This document shows, piece by piece, positions 24,278 to 33,058 of a stretch of DNA of 64,000 nucleotides. Position 1 is the first letter of the stretch; every line of letters begins with the position of its first letter. The position numbers and the translations under genes were made by a program. Source of the stretch: Roseiflexus castenholzii DSM 13941 (GTDB lineage Bacteria; Chloroflexota; Chloroflexia; Chloroflexales; Roseiflexaceae); contig NC_009767.1 of NCBI RefSeq assembly GCF_000017805.1, positions 744,001 to 808,000 on the forward strand, written 5' to 3'. The notes under the pieces are model-generated. The model saw only the letters and a program-made list of their open reading frames with translations. It was not told the origin of the DNA and made no database searches.

Positions 24278-25840
24278 ATGAGTGCAACCACACCGTTGAT
24301 CGGCGCAACCATTGGCAACTACGAAATTCAGGCGCTGATCGGCAGCGGCGGGATGGCAACCGTCTACCGCGGCTTCGATCACAACCTGGGGCGTGCCGTG
24401 GCGATCAAAATCCTCTCGGAAGAGGCGCGCGCTCATCCCGGCTTTGTTGACCGTTTCCGCCAGGAAGCGCGCATCATTGCCAATCTGCGCCACCCCAATA
24501 TTGTCCAGGTCTACGATTTTGGCGTCCACAACGGGATGCCGTACATGGTCCAGGAATTGTTGCCCGGACCGACGCTCGAACAGCGAATCACGGATGCCGT
24601 GTGCAATGGTCGTCCACTGTCGCTCGACGAAATCGTTGCGATCACTCGCCAGCTTGCCGCTGCGCTCGATGCCGCCCATGCCGCAGGGGTCATCCACCGC
24701 GACGTAAAGCCCGCTAATGCGATGTGGAATGCGCTTGGGTCGCTGGTGTTGACCGACTTCGGCATTGCGCGCAATATGCTGGCGTCGGGCAACCAGACGC
24801 AGGTGGGGATGGTGGTGGGAACGCCGGGGTATCTTTCGCCCGAACAGGCGCAGGGGCTGCCGGTGACGCCTGCCAGCGACATCTATAGCCTGGGAGTAGT
24901 TGTTTTCGAGATGCTCGCCGGTCGTCTTCCGTTCAATGGCGATACGCCTATGAGCATCGCCATTCAGCATATTCAGACGCCGCCGCCGCCGTTGCGCACG
25001 CTGCGCTCCGATATTCCTCCGGCTATCGAGGCTGTGGTGCTGCGCGCGCTCGCTAAGGACCCGGCAGCGCGGTTCGAGCGGGCGGAGCAGTTTGCCGCAG
25101 CGCTGGAGCGCGCGTGTCTGACCAGTACGCCAGGCGTCGCGGCAACCGCCATTCATCAGCAGGCGACGGCTATCTGGCAATCAGGAGGAGCAGCGGTGAA
25201 ACCTGCGTCTCCGTCCATCCCCGCTGCCGCGTCTGCACCACCTGTCGTGGAAACGCGCGCGTCGCCGAAGCAAGAGCGACGTTTCTCCTTGTTGCCGTTG
25301 CTTGGCGGCGCTTTTGCGCTGTTGCTATTGGTCGGGGCATTTCTGGCGATGCGCGGCAGCGGGTCAACGGCAGGTCAGATCGGTGACGCCGCGCCGACGG
25401 CTCCGCTTGCGACAGTTGCGCCGACCGCTGCAAGCGCCGCTACGCCGGCGCCCGAAGTCGCCATTCCGCCGCCTGATACACCTGTTGCGCCGACTACCGC
25501 TCCACCGCCGACTCCTATCCCGCCTGCCACGCCCGTGTCGCCTCCTGCTCCGCCGGTTGCCACCGGGAGTGCGCTCGCCGACTTGCGCTCGCTGCTGACA
25601 TCAGTAGCATCTGAGGGGCGCTCCAGACGAGATGCGCAGAAATGGCTCCGAACCCTGGAGGAGTTCGAGCGCGAGATCGGTAGAGGCGAGGCTCGCAAGG
25701 CGCAAGATAAATTGCGCGAACTCCAGCGTGAGTTGACGCAAGCGGAAAAGGCTGGCAAACTATCGGCGGAGGCTTCCGGTCAGGCGTTGCAATACATACA
25801 GACGATTGCAAATGCCTATGGAATCGACCTTGGACGATAG
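24278..25840 (+). CDS. Membrane-anchored Ser/Thr protein kinase (PknB-like, no PASTA)
   Basis: The 520-residue Hanks-type kinase has the G-loop IGSGGMATVYRG (21-32), Lys44 in VAIKIL, catalytic HRDVKPAN with Asp142, and the DFG Asp160. SPEQAQG and ASDIYSLGVVVFEMLAGRLP follow. A single membrane segment (about 337-360, LLPLLGGAFALLLLVGAFLA) leads to a Pro/Ala/Thr-rich linker and a charged helical domain outside the cell. Unlike PknB it has no PASTA repeats. It heads a block with SEDS and PBP genes, as in actinobacterial pknB loci, so control of cell-wall synthesis or division is likely. The next gene begins 9 bp downstream. Confidence 0.92.
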   Translation: MSATTPLIGATIGNYEIQALIGSGGMATVYRGFDHNLGRAVAIKILSEEARAHPGFVDRFRQEARIIANLRHPNIVQVYDFGVHNGMPYMVQELLPGPTLEQRITDAVCNGRPLSLDEIVAITRQLAAALDAAHAAGVIHRDVKPANAMWNALGSLVLTDFGIARNMLASGNQTQVGMVVGTPGYLSPEQAQGLPVTPASDIYSLGVVVFEMLAGRLPFNGDTPMSIAIQHIQTPPPPLRTLRSDIPPAIEAVVLRALAKDPAARFERAEQFAAALERACLTSTPGVAATAIHQQATAIWQSGGAAVKPASPSIPAAASAPPVVETRASPKQERRFSLLPLLGGAFALLLLVGAFLAMRGSGSTAGQIGDAAPTAPLATVAPTAASAATPAPEVAIPPPDTPVAPTTAPPPTPIPPATPVSPPAPPVATGSALADLRSLLTSVASEGRSRRDAQKWLRTLEEFEREIGRGEARKAQDKLRELQRELTQAEKAGKLSAEASGQALQYIQTIANAYGIDLGR

Positions 25841-25849
25841 ACGATCACT

Positions 25850-27181
25850 ATGGCGACGATAGCCCGTCTGCGTGTGCGCCTTGGCGGTCGCACACTCGAA
25901 TTCGAACTTCTGATCACCGCTTTTCTCTTTATTGCTATCTGCCTGGCAGCGTTGATCGCCGGCGCCGGTGGGCGCGTGCGCTGGGTCGATCTGACGATCA
26001 TCGGCGCCTTTGCCGGTTTGTTCCTCACGATCAGCCTGGCGCTCGCGCTGCGCGATTGGGGTGAGGATCAGATGGTGTTGCCGATTGCGGCGTTGCTGGC
26101 AGGCGTCGGCATGCTCATGGCGCGTCGTCTCGAACCGGATCTCGTGCAACGCTACGGCGAGGTGTACAGCGGCATTGCGCTTAAACAGGTAATCTGGATC
26201 TTTGGCGGCGCCCTCCTCCTCGCGCTGGTGAGTTTCGTCCCCTGGCGCTTGCAGTGGCTCAAGCACTACCGCTATACCTGGCTCCTGCTGGGGCTTGTAC
26301 TCGTCGGTGCAACGGCAGTCTTCGGCGTCGAGCGCAACGGTGCGCGCCTCTGGCTTAGCCTGGGGTTCTTTCAACTGCAACCGGTAGAGATGCTGAAGGT
26401 GCTGCTGGTGATCTACCTGGCTACCTACCTCGATGACCACCGCGAATTGATCGGGCGCGGCGTCTATTGGCTGGGTCCGCTGAAATTGCCGCCGCTGCCG
26501 TACCTGGCGCCGATCGTGATGATGTGGGGGGCGACGATTGGGTTGATCATTGTGCAGAAAGACCTTGGCGCTGCATTGCTCTTCTTTGTCATCTTCCTGG
26601 CGATGCTGTATGTCGTCAGCGGGCGGGCGCGCTATGCCGCCGTCGGATTGTTCGCATTCGCGCTGGGCGCCGCAGCGCTTTACCCCCTTTTCGGTCACGT
26701 GCGGGTGCGCCTGAATGCCTGGCTCGATCCATGGTCCGATCCGTTCGGCATCGGGTTTCAGATGGTGCGGGCGTTGCACGCGCTGGCAGCCGGCGGTTGG
26801 GTGGGCACAGGCATCGGCGCCGGCGATCCCACGACCGTTCCCGAAAGCCATACCGACTTCGTCTTTGTGGCAATCGGCGAGGAGTTGGGGCTGGCGGGCA
26901 CGCTGGCGCTGACGGTGTGCTACGCGCTCTTTGCGCTCAGGGGGTATCTGATCGCCATACACGCCCGTGACGGGTTTCAGCAGTTGCTTGCTACCGGTTT
27001 GACGACCGCGATTGCGGCGCAGGCGTTCATCATCATGGCAGGGACGACGCATCTCATTCCGCTCACCGGCATCACCCTGCCGTTCATCAGTTACGGCGGC
27101 TCGTCGACGTTGATCAACTTTGCGATGGTCGGGCTGCTGCTGCGAGTTTCGGCGTCGCGGAAACCGCCACAGACGTTGTGA
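25850..27181 (+). CDS. SEDS-family peptidoglycan polymerase (FtsW/RodA type)
   Basis: The 443-residue protein has about 12 hydrophobic segments. SEDS landmarks are NGARLWLSLGFFQLQPVEML (about 163-182) with the following LKVLLVIYLATYL, IIVQKDLGAALLFF, ESHTDFVFVAIGEELGLAG (about 324-342) and LTGITLPFISYGGSSTLINF (about 405-424). SEDS enzymes polymerise lipid II into glycan strands with a class B PBP partner, and such a PBP lies just downstream, across a repeat-rich 339-bp spacer. An N-terminal extension before the first canonical segment resembles FtsW/RodA of actinobacterial kinase loci. Whether it serves division or elongation is undecided. Confidence 0.9.
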   Translation: MATIARLRVRLGGRTLEFELLITAFLFIAICLAALIAGAGGRVRWVDLTIIGAFAGLFLTISLALALRDWGEDQMVLPIAALLAGVGMLMARRLEPDLVQRYGEVYSGIALKQVIWIFGGALLLALVSFVPWRLQWLKHYRYTWLLLGLVLVGATAVFGVERNGARLWLSLGFFQLQPVEMLKVLLVIYLATYLDDHRELIGRGVYWLGPLKLPPLPYLAPIVMMWGATIGLIIVQKDLGAALLFFVIFLAMLYVVSGRARYAAVGLFAFALGAAALYPLFGHVRVRLNAWLDPWSDPFGIGFQMVRALHALAAGGWVGTGIGAGDPTTVPESHTDFVFVAIGEELGLAGTLALTVCYALFALRGYLIAIHARDGFQQLLATGLTTAIAAQAFIIMAGTTHLIPLTGITLPFISYGGSSTLINFAMVGLLLRVSASRKPPQTL

Positions 27182-27206
27182 TGGGTGTTGAACGTTTTCA
27201 CACAAG

Positions 27207-27460
27207 TCGCCATCCGCGTCCTATTCCATCCAGCACACGGATTGGCACGGGTTGGGGCACACGGATCGGCACGGATACGACGGATCGGCACGGGTTGGGG
27301 CACACGGATCGGCACGGATACGACGGATCGGCACGGATTAAGAAATCATCCGTGGACATCCGTACCATCCGCGTCTATCCGCGTCCTATTCGCAACGACC
27401 GGTGGACATCCGTCCCATCCGCGTCTATCCGTGTCCTATTCCATCCAGCGCGCGGATGGG
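27207..27460. repeat. Tandem and direct repeat array between SEDS and PBP genes
   Basis: A 43-bp unit beginning GGCACGGGTTGGGGCACACG is repeated at 27244-27286 and 27287-27329, with a partial third copy to about 27339. A second unit beginning GTGGACATCCGT recurs at 27352 and 27402 (period 50). The phrase TCCTATTCCATCCAGC flanks the array at both ends. No gene is present; the array splits an otherwise tight operon. Confidence 0.9.
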
Positions 27461-27520
27461 GCGCGCCGTTGTTCTCAGTTCTCGGTTCTCCTGACCATGC
27501 ATCGTTGACAGGAAACCCAC

Positions 27521-29257
27521 ATGACTGATCGGCTTCGAGCACGGATCGACTGGTTTGCCGGCGCGCTTGGGGTTCTTATCCTGGGCAGCGGATTGTTCAT
27601 TGCCAGCGTCATGCAGTGGCGATTGCACCTGCTCGCCGGTCTGTGGCTGCTCTCGCTCCCGGCGCGGCGTCTCATCGGGCGCTACAGAGCCACAGCGGAT
27701 CGGAGCCTGCGCGGCTTGATGGTGATGGCAGTGTTGGGGTTTGCGGCCATTGGGCTGCAACTGGCGCGCAACCAGGCGACGCAATCGGAGGCGACGCTGC
27801 GCGCCGTGGCATCGCTGGCGCAACCGGTTGCTTCCGAACCATCGCAGCCGATCTTCCCCGAAACTGACCCTGCCGAACGCACGTCGTTGGGGAGCGGACG
27901 CGCCTTTCCTGTTGTCATCAACGCTGGCATGCGCGGACGCATCGTGGACCGCAACGGCGTCGTGCTGGCAGAAACCGTCGATGGTCGGCGCACCTATCCG
28001 AACCCTGCGCTTGGGCATCTGATCGGCTTTCAGAGCCGCCTCTACGGAACCACCGGGCTGGAAGCGCGCTTCGATGCCCAACTCTCCGGCGTGGCAACTC
28101 TGTCGCCAACCGCCATTCTCGAAGCGCGCCTGCTGGGATCGCCGGTCGAACAGGTTCCTGCCGACCTGACCCTCACGCTAGACAGTCGCTTGCAGGCGGC
28201 GGCGCAACAGGCGCTCGGCGAGCGAGCGGGAGCCGTGGTGCTCCTCGATGTGCCGACCGGCGCGATCCTGGCGATGGTGACGTACCCGCGCTTCGATCCC
28301 AATCAACTCGTGCTGCCCGAACCGGTGACGCAGGCGGATGTGGACCGGGTGCAGGCGGCATGGGCAGAACTGAACGCGCGTGCCGATGCGCCGCTGCTCA
28401 ACCGTGCCACGCAGGGGCGCTACCCTCCCGGATCGGTGATCAAAACGCTGACTGCCGCCGCCGCGCTCGATAGCGGGGTCTTGGCAGATCCATCGGCGCC
28501 CGTCACCTGCCCGAATCTGTTGCCGACCGAAGCCGGCGCACCGCCGGTGCGCAACGCGGTTGATAACCTGTTCCGTCGCACCGGCGACCCCTCCGATCTG
28601 GTGCGCGTCTATGCTTTCTCATGTAACACCGCCTTTGCGCAGGTGGGATTGTCGCTTGGCGCAGACCGCTTCCTCGAGTATGCGCGCCGTTTCGGATTGC
28701 AGACGGCTGATACCCGCTCAGGACCTGCCGATCTGCGCGACATTCCGGCAGAAATCGGCACGATTGCGAATGACGCATCATTTCTGCAACGTCCTGCGGC
28801 GTTGGCGGACACGGCATTCGGGCAGGGGCAGGCGCTGGTCACACCGCTCGATATGGCGCAGATGGCGGCGTCGATTGCCAACGACGGACGCCTGATGCGA
28901 CCGTATCTGGTTGCCGAAGCGCGCGCCGGCGAGCGTGTCATCTATCAGGCGCAACCTGAAATGGTGCGGCAGGTAGTGTCGCCGGAGACCTCGCGGCGCA
29001 TGCTCGACATGATGCGCATCTCCGTCGAAATCGGGTATGCGCAGCCGATTGCGCTGCCGGGGGTCAGCATCGGCGCGAAGACTGGCACTGCCGAGACGCC
29101 GCGCGGTGTGCCGCACTCCTGGATCGTCGCGGTGGCGCCGGTGGAACAACCGCAGTATGCGATTGCCGTCATTGTGGAATATGGCGGCGAAGGCAGCCGT
29201 TCAGCACTGCCGGTGGCGCGTCAGGTGTTGGCGGCGGCGTTGGGGGTGACGCCATGA
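27521..29257 (+). CDS. Class B penicillin-binding protein (PbpA/FtsI-like transpeptidase)
   Basis: The 578-residue protein has two N-terminal hydrophobic segments (about 12-32 and 35-50) and a third near 67-80, a short dimerisation region (MRGRIVDRNGVVLAETVDG), then the transpeptidase domain. The active-site motifs are SxxK with Ser305 and Lys308 (PPGSVIKTL), SxN as Ser367-Cys-Asn369 (AFSCNT), and KTG at 520-522 (GAKTGTAE). It cross-links peptidoglycan outside the membrane. It follows the SEDS gene, its likely partner, and overlaps the next gene by 4 bp (ATGA). The start at 27521 is supported by AGGAAAC upstream. Confidence 0.93.
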   Translation: MTDRLRARIDWFAGALGVLILGSGLFIASVMQWRLHLLAGLWLLSLPARRLIGRYRATADRSLRGLMVMAVLGFAAIGLQLARNQATQSEATLRAVASLAQPVASEPSQPIFPETDPAERTSLGSGRAFPVVINAGMRGRIVDRNGVVLAETVDGRRTYPNPALGHLIGFQSRLYGTTGLEARFDAQLSGVATLSPTAILEARLLGSPVEQVPADLTLTLDSRLQAAAQQALGERAGAVVLLDVPTGAILAMVTYPRFDPNQLVLPEPVTQADVDRVQAAWAELNARADAPLLNRATQGRYPPGSVIKTLTAAAALDSGVLADPSAPVTCPNLLPTEAGAPPVRNAVDNLFRRTGDPSDLVRVYAFSCNTAFAQVGLSLGADRFLEYARRFGLQTADTRSGPADLRDIPAEIGTIANDASFLQRPAALADTAFGQGQALVTPLDMAQMAASIANDGRLMRPYLVAEARAGERVIYQAQPEMVRQVVSPETSRRMLDMMRISVEIGYAQPIALPGVSIGAKTGTAETPRGVPHSWIVAVAPVEQPQYAIAVIVEYGGEGSRSALPVARQVLAAALGVTP

Positions 29258-30213
29258 AACAGCGGACAGGACGCTGTGTGGCATGCATCGCGTTGGTGAT
29301 AGTCCTCGCAGCGTGTTCCGAACCACTGGTCGAACCGCGCGCGCCGCGCACGCCGACGGCGGTGATCGACCGCTACAACGCAATCGTGGCGACCGCCGAG
29401 GCGGGCGATGATCTGCTGATGCGCGCCAGAGCCTACTACGACCGAGGAAATATCTGGTTTGAGCAGCAGAACTACATCGAAGCCATCGCCGACTACGACC
29501 GGGCGCTTGCGCTCGACCCCTCGATGTCGCGCGCCTTTCACAACCGGGGGCTGGCATATGCGCTGTTGAAAGAATATGATGCCGCACTGCGCGATTATGC
29601 CCAGGCGATCCATCTCGACCCAGCCTACCGTCGCGCCTACGAGAATCGGGTGCGGTTGCTGGAGGAACTCACTGCGAGTACGCCGGACGAAACATTACTC
29701 CAGCAACTCGCCGACGATTACGGCAGCCTGGCGCGACTGATCCCGGAAGCCGAGGCGCCCTATCGGTATCGGCAAGGGCTGATCCTGGTGCGGCTGAACG
29801 ACCGCACTGCGGCGCGCGAGGCGTTCGACGCTGCTATTCGCGCCCGACCGCAGCATGTCGATGCGCTCTACGAACGCGCGCTGCTGCACTACGCTGTCGG
29901 TGATCTCAACGCAGCCCTCGCCGACCTCGATACCGCGCTGCGCCTGAGTCCGCGCGCCGCCAACGCCTATTACGCGCGTGGCTTGATCCGCCATACGCAG
30001 GGTGATCCCCGCAGCGCCATCGCCGATTTCGGGCAGGCGCTGCTGCTTCGGCCAGACTACCCCGAAGCGCTGATCGCCCGCGCGGCGACCTACGCGGAGC
30101 AGGGAAACATCACTGCTGCGCGAGCGGACCTTAAGCGTCTCGACGAACTACAACTCGATCCGGCGCTCCAGCCGGCGCGCGAGGCGCTGCGCATTCGCAT
30201 CAATGCGCCTTAA
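29254..30213 (+). CDS. TPR-repeat lipoprotein
   Basis: The 319-residue protein has a lipoprotein signal peptide with lipobox LAAC (Cys21) followed by SEPLVEPRAPRTPT. At least six tetratricopeptide-like helices follow, for example ARAYYDRGNIWFEQQNYIEA, IADYDRALALDPSMSRAFHN and RGLIRHTQGDPRSAIADFGQ. TPR lipoproteins outside the cytoplasmic membrane act as scaffolds. The 4-bp overlap with the PBP gene suggests translational coupling and a role with the cell-wall machinery. No specific function can be given. Confidence 0.88.
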   Translation: MKQRTGRCVACIALVIVLAACSEPLVEPRAPRTPTAVIDRYNAIVATAEAGDDLLMRARAYYDRGNIWFEQQNYIEAIADYDRALALDPSMSRAFHNRGLAYALLKEYDAALRDYAQAIHLDPAYRRAYENRVRLLEELTASTPDETLLQQLADDYGSLARLIPEAEAPYRYRQGLILVRLNDRTAAREAFDAAIRARPQHVDALYERALLHYAVGDLNAALADLDTALRLSPRAANAYYARGLIRHTQGDPRSAIADFGQALLLRPDYPEALIARAATYAEQGNITAARADLKRLDELQLDPALQPAREALRIRINAP

Positions 30214-30412
30214 TCCGGTTTTTCAGATCAAAGGAATGACGGCAGTATAGGGACGCCCCTGCACAGGCATTCCACGAATGAGGAGGCAAACCGGGGCGAA
30301 TGTCCAGGACTGCCTCCTCCAGATTCACAAGAGGATTGACGCCGCAGTATCGATCTTTATAAGCGACCAGGAGCGCGCCTCGCATCACGACAACGGTGGC
30401 GGACAATTGCTC

Positions 30413-31699
30413 CTATCGCTGATCGACCGGCACATAATCGCGCCGCGCATGCCCCAAATAAATCTGGCGTGGGCGCGTAATCTTCTGCTCCGGATCGTCG
30501 AGCATTTCGAGCCACTGCGCCAGCCATCCCGACGCGCGTGGAATAGCGAACAGGAACGGGAAGTACTCGATCGGGAAACGCAACGCCTGATAGATCAGCC
30601 CGCTGTAGAAATCCACATTCGGGTACAGTTTCCGTGAGATAAAATACTCGTCCTCCAGCGCCACGCGCTCGAGTTCCATGGCAATATCGAGAAGCGGATT
30701 CGCCGCCGTTGCCGCAAACACCTCGTGGGCGATCTGGCGGATGATCTTGGCGCGCGGATCGTAGTTCTTGTACACCCGATGCCCGAACCCCATCAGGCGC
30801 GTCTCACCCTTCTTCACTCGCTCGATAAACGCCGGCACATTCTTGGGATGCCCGATCTGTTGCAGCATGCGCAACACCGCCTCGTTCGCACCGCCGTGAA
30901 GCGGACCGTACAGCGCCGCCGCCGCCGCCGACAACGCGCTGTAAGGGTCGGCGTGGCTCGAACCAACGCTGCGCATCACCGAGGTGGAACAGTTCTGCTC
31001 ATGGTCGGCGTGCAGAATGAAGAGCACATCGAGCGCCTTCGCCAGCACCGGATTGACCTCATAATCCCGCTGATTCATGTAGTCCATCATGTAGAGCAGA
31101 TTGGCAGTGTAGCTGAGCGAGCTGTCGGGCAGGTTGAAGGGCCGCCCGATGCGGTGGCGGTAGGCAAAAGCGGCGATGGTCGGAATCTGCCCAATAATGC
31201 GCCAGATCTGCTTCTCACGCACAGCCGGGTCGTGGATATTTTTCGCCTCAGGATAGAGCGTGGACATCGCGGCGACCGAGCTGATCAGAATACCCATAGG
31301 GTGCGCATCGTAACGGAACGCCTGGATCAGTTCGACCAGGCTGTTATGGAGGAACAGGTGGCGACTGATGCGATACTCCCACCATGCCAACCGCTCTTTC
31401 GACGGCAACTCGCCGTACAGCAACAGATACGCGACTTCCAGGTAGGAGCTCTGCTCAGCCAGCTGCTCGATAGGATAGCCACGATACTCCAAAATGCCCT
31501 TGTCGCCATCGATGTACGTGATCCGGCTGACGCACGCGGCGGTATTCATGAACGCCGGGTCGTAGGACATCAGCCCGAAATCGTCCGGATTCACCTTGAT
31601 TTGACGCAGATCGGTGGCGCGGATGGCGTCGTGCTCGATAGGAATCTCGTAGGTCTTCCCCGTCCGGTTGTCGGTAATGGTCAGGGTGTTTTTTGTCAT
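30413..31699 (-). CDS. gltA: Citrate synthase
   Basis: The 428-residue enzyme condenses acetyl-CoA and oxaloacetate to citrate. The three catalytic residues are visible: His268 in YGPLHGGANE, His307 in GFGHRVYKNYDPRA and Asp363 in YPNVDFYSG. Other family signatures are RYDAHPMGILISSVAA and ILHADHEQNCSTSV. The length fits the GltA (type II-like) group with an N-terminal beta domain (TKNTLTITDNRTGKTYEI). It stands alone. An extended -10 (TGG-TACAAT, reverse strand, 31853-31848) would give a leader of about 148 nt. Confidence 0.96.
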   Translation of the reverse strand: MTKNTLTITDNRTGKTYEIPIEHDAIRATDLRQIKVNPDDFGLMSYDPAFMNTAACVSRITYIDGDKGILEYRGYPIEQLAEQSSYLEVAYLLLYGELPSKERLAWWEYRISRHLFLHNSLVELIQAFRYDAHPMGILISSVAAMSTLYPEAKNIHDPAVREKQIWRIIGQIPTIAAFAYRHRIGRPFNLPDSSLSYTANLLYMMDYMNQRDYEVNPVLAKALDVLFILHADHEQNCSTSVMRSVGSSHADPYSALSAAAAALYGPLHGGANEAVLRMLQQIGHPKNVPAFIERVKKGETRLMGFGHRVYKNYDPRAKIIRQIAHEVFAATAANPLLDIAMELERVALEDEYFISRKLYPNVDFYSGLIYQALRFPIEYFPFLFAIPRASGWLAQWLEMLDDPEQKITRPRQIYLGHARRDYVPVDQR

Positions 31700-31847
31700 G
31701 GCGGTGCTCTTTCCTCATTGATTCGACCGGCGCTCTCATTCTTCGAGCCGGGGCCGGTCGTGAGCCAAACGGCGAGAAATCATGCTCGCCGACAACTCCC
31801 TGGCGCCTCGCCGCTGAGGTGGAGTTGTGCGTTTTGTGATCGGCTGT

Positions 31848-31856
31848 ATTGTACCA
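31848..31856 (-). promoter_or_regulatory. Extended -10 element of citrate synthase gene
   Basis: On the reverse strand TGG followed by TACAAT (31853-31848) forms an extended -10. No good -35 is seen, which extended -10 promoters often lack. Confidence 0.4.
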
Positions 31857-32051
31857 AAAGTTGTTACATCTGGCACAGAGTCCGCCTGACTGAACAGTCT
31901 ATCGGCGCTGTATCGAGATGGTCCGGCGCTGCTGGAATCTGATCCCGGGTTCCATTCCGATGCCTTCCATACATCCTGGCTCGATCTGGTAATACTGACC
32001 GTGATCGGGAAAAGGGGCGCGGGATGGAGGGAAGCCCCTGGCGAGCGCCCG

Positions 32052-32476
32052 TTCACGGGCAGACCGCGCGCATGCGCAGAGCGGGCATGCGTGGTGTTGG
32101 GATGCGTCGTTGTACCCTCACCCCCTGCTCCGTTCCCGCACACGGGAGCGGGGAGACCGGCATCGCGCGCGGGTCCATCCCCCGTGCCGGGGTGCGCACG
32201 GGGGAGCGGTCCGCCCTGAAGTCCCAATGAGGAAGGGCGTTCACCTGGTCATTGCGAGACCGGCGCAGCCGGTCGAAGCAATCGCCTTCGTCCCTTATCC
32301 CAACGAGTTCACGGGCAGACCGCGCGCATGCGCAGAGGGGGCATGCGTGGTGTTGGGATGCGTCGTTGTGCCCTCACCCCCTGCCCCGCTCCCGCACACG
32401 GGAGCGGGGAGACCGGCATCGCGCGCGGGTCCATCCCCCGTGCCGGGGTGCGCGCGGGGGAGCGGTTCGCCCTGAA
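32052..32476. repeat. GC-rich repeat B, two 169-bp copies
   Basis: Two nearly identical 169-bp copies lie at 32052-32220 and 32308-32476, both starting TTCACGGGCAGACCGCGCGC and ending with GCCCTGAA. Each contains CTCCCG/CGGGAG and other short inverted repeats. Between them is a perfect small palindrome GACCGGC-GCA-GCCGGTC (32258-32274). Diverged relatives lie near 10871-10970 and 51475-51565. No gene is present from 31700 to 32577. Confidence 0.9.
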
Positions 32477-32515
32477 ACCCTTGGCGTGCGGAGGTCCGGG
32501 AGTGCGGCGCGGGAT

Positions 32516-32557
32516 AAAAAAGACCACCGCACAGGCGCTCTACCTGTAGCGGTGGTC
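32516..32557 (-). terminator. Intrinsic terminator of the small DUF542-like gene
   Basis: On the reverse strand GACCACCGC (32557-32549) pairs with GCGGTGGTC (32530-32522), with an inner ACAGG/CCTGT stem. It is followed by six T residues (32521-32516). It lies 20 bp after the stop at 32578. Confidence 0.9.
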
Positions 32558-32577
32558 ATCGACCAACACCCGGATAA

Positions 32578-32823
32578 TCAGGCAACCAGTTCCTCTTCGA
32601 GCGCGTACTCACGGATGGCCGGCGCCTGCCGCGCGCGCCGGCGCGCCTTATATTCGACGACCGCCAGCAGTTCGTCCGGTGTGACGGACGCCTCAGCCGC
32701 AGCAATATCCAGTGGCATTGCGTTCGATGCGCTGATGTGGTACGAGCGTAGCACGCGGCGCGCCTCGGGCACGCGCTCGGCAACCTCGTTGACCGTCTGC
32801 TCGTCGTAGTTCTTGTGCTGCAT
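32578..32823 (-). CDS. Small protein resembling the DUF542/DUF1858 helical domain, without its cysteines
   Basis: The 81-residue protein MQHKNYDEQTVNEVAERVPE, ARRVLRSYHISASNAMPLDI, AAAEASVTPDELLAVVEYKA has the helix pattern of the N-terminal domain of ScdA/YtfE iron-repair proteins and of DUF1858. In those families the stretch after the first two helices normally has Cys residues (CCGG or CxGC); here it reads SASNAM. The gene has a good ribosome-binding site (AAGGAGGATTCC), a near-consensus promoter and a strong terminator, so it is a real single-gene unit. Function unknown; family link is moderate. Confidence 0.7.
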   Translation of the reverse strand: MQHKNYDEQTVNEVAERVPEARRVLRSYHISASNAMPLDIAAAEASVTPDELLAVVEYKARRRARQAPAIREYALEEELVA

Positions 32824-32921
32824 GGAATCCTCCTTGTTCGCTGTACTCCACTTGCGGGGAGGGCGTCACCTGCGTCGCCGCTCCTGAGAGATGTCCGCAT
32901 CCCTGCGGTTTCGTTGTTTTG

Positions 32922-32950
32922 AGTATAGCATACGGTATGGTTATTTTCAA
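32922..32950 (-). promoter_or_regulatory. Promoter of the small DUF542-like gene
   Basis: Reverse strand TTGAAA (32950-32945), a 17-bp spacer and TATACT (32927-32922) form a near-consensus sigma-70-type promoter about 100 bp upstream of the start. Confidence 0.7.
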
Positions 32951-32988
32951 CAAGAAAACCCCCATCTTTATCGTATATTTTGCACAAA

Positions 32989-33018
32989 TTCAAACTGGTG
33001 TGCGCGATGTGGTATGAT
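32989..33018 (+). promoter_or_regulatory. Promoter of the acyl-CoA dehydrogenase gene
   Basis: An extended -10, TGG-TATGAT (33013-33018), is preceded at 18 bp by a weak -35 TTCAAA (32989-32994). The leader to ATG 33059 would be about 35 nt. Confidence 0.5.
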
Positions 33019-33058
33019 GAATACACGACGCGGCACGTCACACAAAGGAGGCACGGGT

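Noticed and set aside
30200..30406. A 68-codon reverse-strand frame downstream of citrate synthase
   Set aside because: It overlaps the end of the TPR lipoprotein gene, lacks a ribosome-binding site and matches no family I know.
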